Of a stretch of 64,000 bases of DNA, positions 43,712 through 54,848 are shown piece by piece. The DNA is from Odoribacter lunatus. GTDB taxonomy: Bacteria > Bacteroidota > Bacteroidia > Bacteroidales > Marinifilaceae. Numbering within the stretch: the first letter of the stretch is position 1; each line of letters opens with the position of its first letter. Below the pieces are notes generated by a model. That model saw only the letters and a program-made list of their open reading frames with translations. It was not told the DNA's origin and made no database searches. The position numbers and the translations under genes were made by a program. The stretch lies in assembly GCF_943193135.1 (NCBI RefSeq), contig NZ_CALPCZ010000008.1, positions 1 to 64,000 of the forward strand, in the 5' to 3' direction.

Positions 43712-46405
43712 ATGACAGATACGCCCAAAACCGTTTTTCTCCTCGATGCGTATGCTTTGATTTATCGCTCGTATTACGCTTTTATCAATAATCCCCGCAT
43801 TACGACAACAGGTATAAACACATCCGCCACGTTTGGTTTTTGTAATTTTCTGCTGGAGTTGCTGCAATTGGAAAAACCGACGCATATCGGCGTTGTGTTC
43901 GATCCGGACGGTCCTACTTTCCGTCATGAAATGTATGAACCTTATAAGGCGCAACGCCCCAAGATGCCGGAGGATTTAAAGAACTCCATCCCTTACATTA
44001 AAAAGATTATCGGCGGATTAGGCATTACGTGTATCGACGTCCCCGGTTTTGAAGCCGACGACGTCATCGGAACCCTGGCCAAGAAAGCGGAGAAAGAGGG
44101 TTTTACCGTTTATATGATTACTCCCGATAAGGACTATGCGCAAATAGTAAGTGAGAATATATTTATGTATAAGCCGGGACGTTCCGGCAATAAGTCGGAG
44201 GTCTGGGGTATTCCGGAAGTGTTGGACCATTTCGGCATAGAACGGGTTTCGCAGGTAATAGATATTCTCGGCCTGATGGGCGATACCGCCGACAATGTGC
44301 CGGGTTGCTCCGGCATAGGCCCCAAAAGTGCCGCTGCGCTGGTATACAAGTACGGTGACATTGACGGTATTTACGCCCATATTGACGAGTTGAAAGGAAA
44401 ACAAAAGGAGAATCTGCTGAATTGCCAGCCAACGGTACATTTATCCCGAACTCTGGTGACGATTAATACAGAAGTCCCTACGTCTCTTACTCCCGATGAT
44501 TTGGAGAAAAAACATATTGATACGCCCACTCTTGAGCCTATTTTCAAGGAACTGGAGTTGTTTTCCCTGTCCAAACGGCTGTTTGACACCGACGCAGAAG
44601 AGGAGCCGAAAACAGAAAAGTTAGCGGATGTCAAAGTTAAATACGTCAATCGGACAAAAGACCCTGCGAGCATTTTAAAGAAACTTGAACAGGCCGATGA
44701 GTTTGTCGTGCATTCTGTGTTTACTTCGGGTACAATTTACAATTCTTTTCCCACCCATCTCTGTTTTTCGACAGCGCCTCATCAGGTGGATTATATCACG
44801 TTGTCCGGCGATTCCCGGCAAGTTCTTGCCGTTTTGGAACTATTCCGACCTATTTGGGAAAATCCGGCCAAATGCCTGATTTCCGCCCATGTGAAAGATG
44901 ACCTCATTTGGTTGAAAAGAGCCGGCATTCAGGTTTTAAATTCTATTTTCGATGTAAAAATCGCACATTACGTCCTTCATCCCGATTTATCGCATGATGT
45001 CTCACGCATTGCGCTGCAATATCTGAATTACCAGTTAAGCGAGCCGCAAAAAGAGAGCAAACAACTGACTTTGGCATTTGACGAGACACAGGAAGAAGAC
45101 CAGGATTTTGCAGAGAAAGCGGATGTACTTTTCCAATTGAAAGAGAAGCTTTTCAATGCGCTTTCCGAGACGGGCCTGCTTTCCCTTTTCAATACGATAG
45201 AGATGCCGCTGGTGTTTGTTCTGGCAAATATGGAATATGAAGGGGTGAGTATCGATACGAAGGAATTACAGTCCATCGCGACCGATTTAAAAGCTGAAAT
45301 TGCCCGGATAGAAAAGGAAATTTACGAAATTGCCGGCCATTCGTTCAATATCAGTTCGCCCAAACAATTGGGAGATGTCCTTTTCGGAGAGTTGAATATC
45401 GGCGGAGGTAATAAGAAAACGAAGACAGGGCAATTGAGTACTTCCGAACAGGTGTTGGCGAAACTGGAAGGGGAACACCCCATTGTCGGAAAAATTTTAC
45501 ATTACCGGGGACTTAAGAAGTTACTCAGCACCTATGCCGAAGCGCTTCCGACTTATATAGACCCGCTTACGGGTAAAATACATACCCATTTTAATCAAGC
45601 GGAAGCGGCAACGGGAAGATTGAGCAGCCTCAATCCAAATTTGCAAAACATACCTATTCGCACCGAAGAGGGACGTAAAATCAGAAAAGCATTTGTTACA
45701 GGAAATCCGGATTATATCTTTTTTTCTGCCGATTATTCGCAAGTGGAATTACGCCTTATGGCGCATTTAAGCCAAACACAAGAGTTAATCGATGCTTTTA
45801 ACCACGGTATCGATATTCACACGGCTACCGCTTCCAAGATTTACCATGTTCCCCTTGAAGAGGTGACCGAGGAAATGAGACGCCGAGCCAAAACCGCCAA
45901 TTTCGGCATTATTTACGGCATTTCAGCCTGGGGTTTGTCGGAACGATTACAAATTAGCCGGAAGGAAGGAAAAGAGCTTATAGACGGTTATTTTGAGCTT
46001 TATCCGGGTGTTAAGAAATATATGGAAGAGGCGGTCGAAAAAGCCCGTAAAAAAGAGTACGTCGAAACCATTATGGGAAGAAGACGTTATCTGCGCGATA
46101 TTAATTCCCGCAATGCCGTTATCCGGGGTATGGCGGAACGCAATGCCATTAATGCTCCGATTCAAGGCTCTGCCGCCGATATTATCAAGATGGCGATGGT
46201 TTGTATCAATGAACAAATTCATCAAAGAGGATTGAAGTCAAGGATGCTCATTCAAGTGCATGACGAACTGGATTTTAAATGTTACCGTCCGGAGCAGGAA
46301 GAACTGCAAGAACTGGTGGTAAACTGCATGGAGCACGTAGTAGATTTATCCGTACCGCTGACAGTAAGTGTCGGCTTCGGAGAGAATTGGGAAGAGGCTC
46401 ACTAA
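43712..46405 (+). CDS. polA: DNA polymerase I
   Basis: Repair and Okazaki-fragment polymerase, 897 residues. The 5' nuclease domain covers about 1-290 (VFLLDAYALIYRSYYAF, GFEADDVIGTLAKKAE, DKDYAQIV). An exonuclease-like domain at about 310-500 follows, then the polymerase domain with motif A DYSQVELR (about 673), motif B RRAKTANFGIIYG (about 725) and motif C VHDELDF (about 848). In the exonuclease-like domain the expected exo I Asp-x-Glu is missing: the strand reads EFVVHSVFTSGT, so proofreading is probably lost. A strong terminator follows. Confidence 0.97.
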   Translation: MTDTPKTVFLLDAYALIYRSYYAFINNPRITTTGINTSATFGFCNFLLELLQLEKPTHIGVVFDPDGPTFRHEMYEPYKAQRPKMPEDLKNSIPYIKKIIGGLGITCIDVPGFEADDVIGTLAKKAEKEGFTVYMITPDKDYAQIVSENIFMYKPGRSGNKSEVWGIPEVLDHFGIERVSQVIDILGLMGDTADNVPGCSGIGPKSAAALVYKYGDIDGIYAHIDELKGKQKENLLNCQPTVHLSRTLVTINTEVPTSLTPDDLEKKHIDTPTLEPIFKELELFSLSKRLFDTDAEEEPKTEKLADVKVKYVNRTKDPASILKKLEQADEFVVHSVFTSGTIYNSFPTHLCFSTAPHQVDYITLSGDSRQVLAVLELFRPIWENPAKCLISAHVKDDLIWLKRAGIQVLNSIFDVKIAHYVLHPDLSHDVSRIALQYLNYQLSEPQKESKQLTLAFDETQEEDQDFAEKADVLFQLKEKLFNALSETGLLSLFNTIEMPLVFVLANMEYEGVSIDTKELQSIATDLKAEIARIEKEIYEIAGHSFNISSPKQLGDVLFGELNIGGGNKKTKTGQLSTSEQVLAKLEGEHPIVGKILHYRGLKKLLSTYAEALPTYIDPLTGKIHTHFNQAEAATGRLSSLNPNLQNIPIRTEEGRKIRKAFVTGNPDYIFFSADYSQVELRLMAHLSQTQELIDAFNHGIDIHTATASKIYHVPLEEVTEEMRRRAKTANFGIIYGISAWGLSERLQISRKEGKELIDGYFELYPGVKKYMEEAVEKARKKEYVETIMGRRRYLRDINSRNAVIRGMAERNAINAPIQGSAADIIKMAMVCINEQIHQRGLKSRMLIQVHDELDFKCYRPEQEELQELVVNCMEHVVDLSVPLTVSVGFGENWEEAH

Positions 46406-46409
46406 TACG

Positions 46410-46447
46410 AATAAACCCGGCTGATTATCATCAGCCGGGTTTATTTT
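46410..46447. terminator. Bidirectional terminator between polA and the giant gene
   Basis: A perfect 15-bp stem, AATAAACCCGGCTGA (46410-46424) with TCAGCCGGGTTTATT (46431-46445), has a 6-base loop. It lies between two convergent genes and its ends are AT-rich on both strands. Confidence 0.9.
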
Positions 46448-46463
46448 GCCTCTCAACTTTTAT

Positions 46464-49400
46464 TTATCGAATCAACATCACAGTTCCTTCCATTGCTTTC
46501 CTTTCATTCTGCCAAACCGAACCGTCGATAAAGATTGCTTTCACTTTCCAGATATAGTTTCCAGCCGGAGCATCGGCTCCGTTGAATTTTCCGTCCCAAT
46601 ATTCGGCAGGCTGCCCGTTCTTTAATGCGGTAGAACTCCATACACAAGTTCCGCCCCACGGCTCATATACCTGTATCCGATAAGAATACAATCCTATACC
46701 TTTGGGCTGGAAACGGGCAGAACCCATGTAAGAGTTTCCTTCACCCAATTCTTCATCCGGCAAAGCCGGAGCAAATGCAGAAGGTATATAAAGCCCTTTC
46801 ACGGCATCGATAGAGACTGTTCTGACGATACTATCCACACAACCGTATGTTGTCGTTGCTTTTAACCATACTTCATACAAACCGTTGTTTGCAAAACGAT
46901 GGGTCGGGTTTTTGGCCGCAGTCATTTCCGTACTGTCACCGAAGTTCCAATTATAATACAATTCCGTACCCCAATTATCAGGGCTGACAGTCGAATAGTT
47001 GGTGAATTCGACACCTCCGTTATCCACATCCGGCAATGTCAAGGTGTCCGGATAGCCTTCTATGATTCCGCTATTCTTTTTCCATTCAAAATCCGCCACC
47101 GGCAACGGATAAACAGTGACGTGCATTGTGTCGGTGTCGTAGCATCCGTCTTTGTTTTCGACCCGTAAGGTTACCGTCTTATCTCCTACTCGGTCATAAA
47201 TATATTCAAATGCCGTATCTACACTTACACCCTCGTCACCCATGTTCCATTCGGCTTTAGCCATATTTTCCGTGCGACTTGCAAAATAGACCGGATTGTC
47301 CAGACAAATGTATTTCATGTCTTTAAAGATACGGGCTTCTATTGCTTCGGAAGCGACTATTTCTTTAACGAAGTTTTGCTTACATCCCGTTTGCAAATCC
47401 GTAGCAAGTAATCTCAAACTGATTGTTCCCGCTACGTTTTCAAAATGCAAAGGAAGAGGTTCCGGTGCGACAATAATACTTTCCTCTCCCCCGGTACCAA
47501 TCTGTTTAAACCATTCAAAACGGCAACGCTCCAAATCCTCACTCGTGTTATTGATATGCACTTCAAAAGCACCGTCTTTTTCTGTACAGAACAAGGAATC
47601 ATTTGTTACAAAACTTATTCGCGGCGTATGTAATACGGTTATCTTATGATGAGCCGTATCGATACAACCGGCATCGGATATCAATGTCAATTCCACGTCA
47701 TAAGTTCCTTCCGTCTGGAATACCACTTTTTCTTTTTGTTCCGAAGATTTTACTCCGTTTTTAAAATCCCACAGGATTTGCGTTTTTAATAAATTACTTC
47801 CATCTACCGCCTGAAATTCCACTGTATGCGCTTCACATCCCGTACTTTGACTCCCTGGTACTAAACTGATATCTGCTTTCGGAGTTTCGTTTATTGTCAA
47901 TGGTAAATTCTCCACCTCTTCACATCCTTCTGCTTTGGCAGACAAAGTAACTCCATATTCTCCCGCATCCTTAAAAGGATAATTTATCTCCAATGAATCC
48001 CGAAGTGATTTTAATACCCTTCCCGTACTTTTTCTCTGAATAGTCCATCTCAAATCGGTAAATTCCGGTCCGCCTTTCTGTACAAACTTCATGGTTACCT
48101 GCTGGCCGGAACAATAAGGAGCAGATAACATTTCAAAATGCAAACTATCATTTCCCCTTACGGTAATTTCCGTTCTGCTTGTATCTTCGTTACAACGGTC
48201 TTTCACGCTTAACGTGACAATGTATTTACCCGGAGCGGAATAGTTATAAAATGCGGTATCCTTTCCGGATTGCTGCCAAGCTCCATTGGCTTCAAATTGC
48301 CATCTCCACTCTACGGTTTCTTTATCAAAACCGTATGAAGCATTCCACACTTTCAATGAATCATCAAATCCGAAACAAGGAGATTCATGACCTGCCACGA
48401 TCCCAATTTCCGCACCTAATTCCATCGGCAATACCTTTAAATAATTGGTATCCGCTACTGTAAAACAGGTATTTTTAACCTGTAACCGGATGGTGTCTTC
48501 TATCGGCTCCGGATTCGGATTTTCAAAACGGTGGGACAATAAATTGATATTCCCTTTAAACGGTATCGAGTCTTTGTTATTCGGATCCGGATTGTACCAC
48601 TTATCACCCCAAATTACATATCCCGCATCATTCCGTCCTTTTATATCCAATCTTATTTTACGGTATATTTCATGACAGCCACTTTGTTCCGGCAAGATAT
48701 CAAACGAGGCATCCAAACGGGAAACAAACCGGATATCCATTTCTTTGGTTACGCCTTCAGGTGCAGCCGCATTTATCAATTTCAATACAACGTGATATGT
48801 CGCATCCTGATAACCGACGTTATATGCCACAGTTTGCGAGGTAGTCAAATCCGTACGAGTATCTTGTTCAAACCCGGCACCTTTCCCCCAATCCCACCAT
48901 ACGGTGGCACCGTTCAAACTTCCCGCCAATGTAAATTCCGCCGTATTTCCGCAAGAATCAACTTTAACACTAAAATCGGGTTCCGGAGCCTGTACGACTT
49001 CAACTGTTCCGGATTTTGTATCCGAACAACCTGCATTTGTTGTTACAGTTAAAGTTATTCCCACAGATGCCGGAACATTAAACGGAATGGTCAAATCTTT
49101 CGTCGTATAAGGTGCCTGTACTCCCTCTACTTTCCAAGACCACGCATCACTTGTTGTAAATAATTCCGCCGGTGTTGATGTGTTGTGTATGGTAACAGTC
49201 GTCCCAACAGCAACTTGCCCGACATCCTCAAAATCTGCCGTAGGTTTCGGATTAACGGTAACAGGTATCGTCGTATCCCGCACGCATTGGTCTGTAGTTC
49301 CGGTATAAGAATACGTTTGTTGCAGATAAACATCCACCTGGCCGGAAGCATCAAAGGTATGCTTAATGGTTGCCACAGAATAAGATTTATTTTCCACTTC

Positions 49401-52400
49401 CCATTGATAAGCTGCCGTTTCCCCCATTTCTTTTGCTTCCAGTTCTATTTCCCCTTTCTGACAAACAGGCTTTGTTTTAACATCAAACTCCGGTCGAGGA
49501 GCTTTGCGAACCAAAATAGAGATGTTTTTCTCCTCATCAACACATCCAGGTACCCCTTTTGCGGTAATCTGCAAAGAGTCCGAGCCATTTTGTTCTCCCG
49601 GCACGTACAACGAATCCGCCACAATTGTTCCCCAATTTTTTACAGTCCATAGAACTGACGCCGCATTTTTTATCGTCACGCCTGATTTTCTTACCAAATC
49701 CAACGTATCCCCCTGGCACATGGCTGCTTCCGGCGATGTTCCCGGTAAGATTATTTCCGGTTGCCCGCTCAATGCTATTTTTATCGTATCGTACGTCGGC
49801 GATTTATCGCAAGGCGTCTTAGGCCAAAGGGCTGCCACTAAATGGAAAGTATCGACCGTTATATCAGCTGCTGTTAATTTATATGAAAACCACTCGTCAC
49901 CAGACTTGCTCTTTCCTAATTGCACGGTTTCTCCTTTTCTGTACCACGTAATGGAATCTGCCTCATTCCATGAATTTCCCGCAACAAATTTAATCTCCAC
50001 ATCCAAGTCATTTCCTTCTTTTTTACAAACAGGCTTATCTGTCAAATCCAACCATGGTCTCTTCGTAACCTCTATATTGGCAAAAATAGATTCCTCATCA
50101 CATCCCGGATAAGGTTTGGCATACAATTCTATCTGTCCGTTTATTCCCGATGTATCAGTATATACAGGCTTCAATCCTTTGTTTACAGAATCCAACGTAC
50201 CAGTTTCGGTAACTAATTTCCAGTAGTAAGGTTTATCCAATGTCTTTGCATATTCTATTTCAAGATTTCCCTCTTCACAAATTTTATAATTATGCAATGC
50301 ACTTTGATCCAATACATTGCCCATTTGGTATAAATAGATTTTTCGAACAACGGTATCCCAATTGGTACACCTTCCTTGGTCTACCGTAACCAAAACCGTA
50401 TCGGTTTGTCCCGGCTGTTTCCGGAAATTATATATGTTATTTTCTAATTTAGAACCATTGAAGCGTACATAATCAATATAATAATCCTGATCATTCAACA
50501 AAACCCATTCCGATGCTCCCGGTTGCGATTTCCCCACAGTGATTTCTTTCGTCGAGGATTCCTTACACAATGTATCCCTATCTTTATTTAACCAAATTTT
50601 CGGTTCCTTATGTACGTTTATCGGTATCGTCCACGTGAGTGAAGAACCTACTAACTGCGCACTCAGTATTGTATCCTGACCTGTATAAGCAGTATATTTT
50701 TTATCCAACTTTAATTGAAGTTCTTCTATTTTAAGCCCTCCCTGCGTACCTGCCGTATACTCTTTGGAATTTTGCGATAGGGTACCATTCCCTCTTTCAC
50801 TCCACTCTATTGTTGTAAATCTATCTTTTTTATCTTTCTCAAATGAAATCAATGAATCCAATCCATATACTTCTTCTGCACATAAATCCAGTACCTCATA
50901 TTTGATGTTAGCTTGAGGATGTACCAAATCCATCATCGGCAAGGCACGAATTATACTATCCGCACATCCCGACAAGCCTTTCAACATAATATCTGCCGTA
51001 AACTTACTGTTTTCTTTTCCCCCTCTATCTAATGTTGACTTAATAAGACTATCACCTTCAATACTTGTCCATCCATCAGTTCTCGTCACTTTTAATCCAC
51101 TGACATTTTGATATTGCAATGCTTTAATTTTATCAATCCTGATTTCCTGATTAATGGCAATCAAAGTATCTCCCGTTTGCAACGGAGTATAAGAAGGTGC
51201 CGGATTTATCCATAATAAAACCGTATCCGACTTTGATCCTGGGCCTGATATATATTCTCCAGTAACTTTAATTTTTACCGTATCTATCGGTAATATACCC
51301 GTCCCTACGTTATAAATTACTCCTGTTCCTTTTGCCGGATTCGGTGATAAACTTCCCCAATCTTTTCCTGAAACACTCGGATTAATAATTTCCCACACCA
51401 ACGTCGTCGTATCTACAAACAATCCGGTCGTTCGTCCCGCTCCCCACAATTTATAATCTTCGGTGTTTGAACATATCGTATCCTGATGAGCATATATACT
51501 TAATTTGGGTAAATACACAATTAATGTATCAGATATCGGTTTGTCGCAAAGAGTTTTTCCCGTTAAAATAAATTGAATAGAATCTAATTTTTCATCATTC
51601 TCTCCCAATTGATATTTATTCTTATTCCCATCCGTCCAATTGCCATCATTATTCGTCCATCCAATAGACCACTCTAATGAATTTTTAATTATATCGTTCG
51701 TATCTATATAATTATCTTGTATAACAGAGAAACCACCATATATTTTGCCATCATTCAGCGTATCTTTCTTTAAAATTGTCAGGCGAGGTTTATTGATTTT
51801 TAAGGCTACGGTATCTCTTAAAAAACATGCATTTTCCTCTGGCACAAGCTTTTCATTCTGCCAAGAAGAGCTACCATCCCATCTTTTATAAATTAATCTC
51901 ATTGTATCTGCCGAATGCTCAGTCAAAATCAACGGTGGTCTATTTTTTTCATCACCTCTAAGATATATTAAATTCTCATCAGTCCCTTTATCTTTATACA
52001 CACACCACAAAATATTCGATGCATCCAAATCTCCTTCACGAACAAAACTTTTCAATTTAATTCTATTTAATGTATCAGGGACACATACTATTTCAAATAG
52101 ATTAAATGCCACAGAAGGAAATTTATGAGGAATAAATACCACCGTATCACGCAAAAAACAATGAGTTGATTGCATCGTTTTTATATACAGCGTATCATTT
52201 CGCCCATCTTTCCGAAAAGAAAATTTTGGAAATTTATGTTCATCCAATCTCCCATTCCATATCCATTCTACCCTATCAAATAAAGTATCTCCCTTTTCTT
52301 CCGTAATATTAAATAAGACACGTGTGTCTATTTCGTCTATTGATGCACAATACTCTTGTTCATTTCCAAAAGTACTCATTATTCCATCCGGAACTCCTAA

Positions 52401-54716
52401 TAATTGAATTTTTTGGCTTATCTCCTGTCTACATTGAGGATAATCCTTGTTTATAATATGAAAGTATTCTTCGCTTGCGTATTCGTTTTTATCATTTAAA
52501 GTCTTATATCTAATCAAACCGAATTCTTTATTTTCCGGTATTAATTCAAAAAATATCTGATCATCACCGTAAAAACTTTCCCCATTATTTAATTTAATAC
52601 CTCCCGTTTTAAATGCCACCGAATCATAATAATTAGCAGGTACGTCTCCATGCAGAGTATATTTATAATCCATCTCCAAACAGAGAGTATCTACACTTCC
52701 ATGTCCTGACATGGGAACAGAATCACGCCATATTTCCACTTTCGGCTGTACGGGAGTATAAAATCCAACAGAATCCGTTTTACTCGCACCACAAGCATTA
52801 TAGGCTTTTACTAAAATGTAATTTAACGAATTACCCGTACTATCAAACGTAAATGATTTTTGGGGAATTTCTTCTTTATAAGTCAAAATGGTATCCCGTG
52901 TTCCTTTCTTGAAAAAGAAACGAACGGAGTCTATAACACAGTTATTTGAATCCATTTTTGATGATAAATCCGGAACATCAAATGTATAAATTCCACAATA
53001 GTATAAATCTTGTTTATCATTTAATAGAAATCCTTCATGCTCATGAATATGTTTAAAAAGTGAATCTTGAATCTCAGGAATATTTCTCACATGGAATTCA
53101 AATGTTTTTGTCCGTTCTTCCTCACAATTTTTTCCTTGACGTACCCATGTCACTTCATAATTCCCCGGTTTAGGAAAATGTAATGTAATGGTCGTCGAGT
53201 CACATCCTTGACGCTCCACTTTAGAAAAATTACCCGCACCTGCTCCGGTATTTAAAATATTTCCATTTCTGTAAATTTCAGTCTCAGCCAACTCCACACT
53301 TCTTTCTTCTTCCTCTTGAGTATCCATATTAACTATCTTTAACGAGTAATCAGGCGGGATATCATAATATTTTCTTCTGTTCCGATCGACCAATATCACA
53401 AAATCTTTCGCGTTCAAACAAAATACACTATCTCCTTGATAAGCCATGTTGGCATCCAGATTTTCATATACCCGAATGTACCGAAATCTATCGTCGTAAT
53501 ATTTTTCTGAATTATCTTTACGAATCAACGATGTCCATAATGTATCAGGATCATTTTCTGTACACTCATTGGAAAGTTCCCACCTAATCATATAAAAACC
53601 GGCTCTTCGGAATTCCAATATCGTATCATTCACATATTCAGGATTATCTGTCACGTCTTTCCATTCGACTCCTTCCGGATTTATTTTATTCTCCCAGACA
53701 GAATCGGATGTATAGTAATAGTTTACCTTGAAAAGCTCTCTATCAAATCTATTCGGAGAAGGTTTTCGCAAAATGTAGGTCTGGTATTTCTTTAACCATT
53801 TGTCATCAAATGCAAATTCCAGAGGACTACCAGGAGCACAAATATTAAAATACAGACTATCTGACAATGCTTCTAGCGTATCTGGAAAAGGAGAATACAT
53901 CCCCTCTCTAAAGATCTGCCGCAAATTCGGTTTATCAAAAATACGAACAGATTCTATTTGATCACAATCTTTACTTAAAGAATCCTGTTCCCCTTTTGCA
54001 TTTACATAGTCACATATCATTTTTACCGTAACCTCTGCACCTTTTATACCCGTTGCTTCCGTGAAAATCAACCAAATAGAGTCCTGTTTTCCTTCTTCCT
54101 TATTAGCCCAACAAGCATGCACCCAATTGTCTTCCAAATTAATTTCTGAAGGTTGTAATATATCTAACGTGCACTCCCCTTCACTTTCGGCATAAAGCAT
54201 CGGAGCCTCCGTCTTCATATTAATCGCATATTTCGTCAACGGCGGATTTTCATTTTTTGTAAAACGAAGCAATAATGTATCAGCTCCGTATGTCAAACAT
54301 CCATCCGATTTATCCTCCCCTACAGGTCCTATCACATACGAGAGATTCAAATCTGTATTCAATGCCCATGCATACAGTGTTTTTTGTAATACATCGTTTT
54401 CATAAAACTTCATTTCAATAGGGAAGCATCCTTCCTTATCATACTTATGAAGAACTTTTCCTGATGCATCAACTACTCCAGATGTCTCATCCCCCCATAT
54501 TACTTCTATTTTATCATACGTACTCTGTAATTCGTTAAAATCCAGTGTAAGTTCGTATATATTCGAAGACGATGATACTTTATAATCTAAATTTACCAAC
54601 GTTGTGGAATCCCGAAATGTATTATCAACCTTCACTGTTTTCTGAGCACTCAATACCCCTGTTGTTGTTAACAAAAACAAAATCCCGCTAATCCAATTTC
54701 GTAAAAATGTTTCCAT
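46464..54716 (-). CDS. Giant PKD-type surface protein with T9SS type B sorting domain
   Basis: A 2750-residue secreted protein. A signal peptide ends GVLSAQ. The body is a long row of Ig/PKD-like beta domains, each rich in Cys-x-Asp turns such as GCVDSIVRTV, GCIDTAHHKI and GCYDTDTMHV; a late unit has the typical PKD core YNWNFGDSTEM with HRFANNGLYEV. The last 95 residues (YIPSAFAP ... YRIQVYEPWGGTCVWSS ... EYWDGKFNGADAPAGNYIWK) match the gliding-motility-associated C-terminal domain, the type B signal of the type IX secretion system. It is divergent from a porP/sprF gene 132 bases away, its likely export or anchoring partner. Adhesin or matrix role is inference. Confidence 0.92.
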   Translation of the reverse strand: METFLRNWISGILFLLTTTGVLSAQKTVKVDNTFRDSTTLVNLDYKVSSSSNIYELTLDFNELQSTYDKIEVIWGDETSGVVDASGKVLHKYDKEGCFPIEMKFYENDVLQKTLYAWALNTDLNLSYVIGPVGEDKSDGCLTYGADTLLLRFTKNENPPLTKYAINMKTEAPMLYAESEGECTLDILQPSEINLEDNWVHACWANKEEGKQDSIWLIFTEATGIKGAEVTVKMICDYVNAKGEQDSLSKDCDQIESVRIFDKPNLRQIFREGMYSPFPDTLEALSDSLYFNICAPGSPLEFAFDDKWLKKYQTYILRKPSPNRFDRELFKVNYYYTSDSVWENKINPEGVEWKDVTDNPEYVNDTILEFRRAGFYMIRWELSNECTENDPDTLWTSLIRKDNSEKYYDDRFRYIRVYENLDANMAYQGDSVFCLNAKDFVILVDRNRRKYYDIPPDYSLKIVNMDTQEEEERSVELAETEIYRNGNILNTGAGAGNFSKVERQGCDSTTITLHFPKPGNYEVTWVRQGKNCEEERTKTFEFHVRNIPEIQDSLFKHIHEHEGFLLNDKQDLYYCGIYTFDVPDLSSKMDSNNCVIDSVRFFFKKGTRDTILTYKEEIPQKSFTFDSTGNSLNYILVKAYNACGASKTDSVGFYTPVQPKVEIWRDSVPMSGHGSVDTLCLEMDYKYTLHGDVPANYYDSVAFKTGGIKLNNGESFYGDDQIFFELIPENKEFGLIRYKTLNDKNEYASEEYFHIINKDYPQCRQEISQKIQLLGVPDGIMSTFGNEQEYCASIDEIDTRVLFNITEEKGDTLFDRVEWIWNGRLDEHKFPKFSFRKDGRNDTLYIKTMQSTHCFLRDTVVFIPHKFPSVAFNLFEIVCVPDTLNRIKLKSFVREGDLDASNILWCVYKDKGTDENLIYLRGDEKNRPPLILTEHSADTMRLIYKRWDGSSSWQNEKLVPEENACFLRDTVALKINKPRLTILKKDTLNDGKIYGGFSVIQDNYIDTNDIIKNSLEWSIGWTNNDGNWTDGNKNKYQLGENDEKLDSIQFILTGKTLCDKPISDTLIVYLPKLSIYAHQDTICSNTEDYKLWGAGRTTGLFVDTTTLVWEIINPSVSGKDWGSLSPNPAKGTGVIYNVGTGILPIDTVKIKVTGEYISGPGSKSDTVLLWINPAPSYTPLQTGDTLIAINQEIRIDKIKALQYQNVSGLKVTRTDGWTSIEGDSLIKSTLDRGGKENSKFTADIMLKGLSGCADSIIRALPMMDLVHPQANIKYEVLDLCAEEVYGLDSLISFEKDKKDRFTTIEWSERGNGTLSQNSKEYTAGTQGGLKIEELQLKLDKKYTAYTGQDTILSAQLVGSSLTWTIPINVHKEPKIWLNKDRDTLCKESSTKEITVGKSQPGASEWVLLNDQDYYIDYVRFNGSKLENNIYNFRKQPGQTDTVLVTVDQGRCTNWDTVVRKIYLYQMGNVLDQSALHNYKICEEGNLEIEYAKTLDKPYYWKLVTETGTLDSVNKGLKPVYTDTSGINGQIELYAKPYPGCDEESIFANIEVTKRPWLDLTDKPVCKKEGNDLDVEIKFVAGNSWNEADSITWYRKGETVQLGKSKSGDEWFSYKLTAADITVDTFHLVAALWPKTPCDKSPTYDTIKIALSGQPEIILPGTSPEAAMCQGDTLDLVRKSGVTIKNAASVLWTVKNWGTIVADSLYVPGEQNGSDSLQITAKGVPGCVDEEKNISILVRKAPRPEFDVKTKPVCQKGEIELEAKEMGETAAYQWEVENKSYSVATIKHTFDASGQVDVYLQQTYSYTGTTDQCVRDTTIPVTVNPKPTADFEDVGQVAVGTTVTIHNTSTPAELFTTSDAWSWKVEGVQAPYTTKDLTIPFNVPASVGITLTVTTNAGCSDTKSGTVEVVQAPEPDFSVKVDSCGNTAEFTLAGSLNGATVWWDWGKGAGFEQDTRTDLTTSQTVAYNVGYQDATYHVVLKLINAAAPEGVTKEMDIRFVSRLDASFDILPEQSGCHEIYRKIRLDIKGRNDAGYVIWGDKWYNPDPNNKDSIPFKGNINLLSHRFENPNPEPIEDTIRLQVKNTCFTVADTNYLKVLPMELGAEIGIVAGHESPCFGFDDSLKVWNASYGFDKETVEWRWQFEANGAWQQSGKDTAFYNYSAPGKYIVTLSVKDRCNEDTSRTEITVRGNDSLHFEMLSAPYCSGQQVTMKFVQKGGPEFTDLRWTIQRKSTGRVLKSLRDSLEINYPFKDAGEYGVTLSAKAEGCEEVENLPLTINETPKADISLVPGSQSTGCEAHTVEFQAVDGSNLLKTQILWDFKNGVKSSEQKEKVVFQTEGTYDVELTLISDAGCIDTAHHKITVLHTPRISFVTNDSLFCTEKDGAFEVHINNTSEDLERCRFEWFKQIGTGGEESIIVAPEPLPLHFENVAGTISLRLLATDLQTGCKQNFVKEIVASEAIEARIFKDMKYICLDNPVYFASRTENMAKAEWNMGDEGVSVDTAFEYIYDRVGDKTVTLRVENKDGCYDTDTMHVTVYPLPVADFEWKKNSGIIEGYPDTLTLPDVDNGGVEFTNYSTVSPDNWGTELYYNWNFGDSTEMTAAKNPTHRFANNGLYEVWLKATTTYGCVDSIVRTVSIDAVKGLYIPSAFAPALPDEELGEGNSYMGSARFQPKGIGLYSYRIQVYEPWGGTCVWSSTALKNGQPAEYWDGKFNGADAPAGNYIWKVKAIFIDGSVWQNERKAMEGTVMLIR

Positions 54717-54749
54717 ATCTTCATTAAAATTTAACTAAGCACACTTATT

Positions 54750-54757
54750 CAAATTTA
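54750..54757 (-). promoter_or_regulatory. -7 promoter element for the giant surface protein
   Basis: The minus strand reads TAAATTTG, matching TAnnTTTG, 33 bases upstream of the ATG at 54716. Confidence 0.45.
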
Positions 54758-54848
54758 AAATGTCGTAAAAATATAGACTTTCGTCAAAAACTTGGTAATA
54801 ATTCCTCTTTTTTTTTTATCATTGCAGCGGATTTAACGTACAATCATA

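Noticed and set aside
49504-50112. 202-residue plus-strand frame opposite the giant surface protein
   Set aside because: It is a shadow frame; the minus-strand protein continues through with clear domain repeats.
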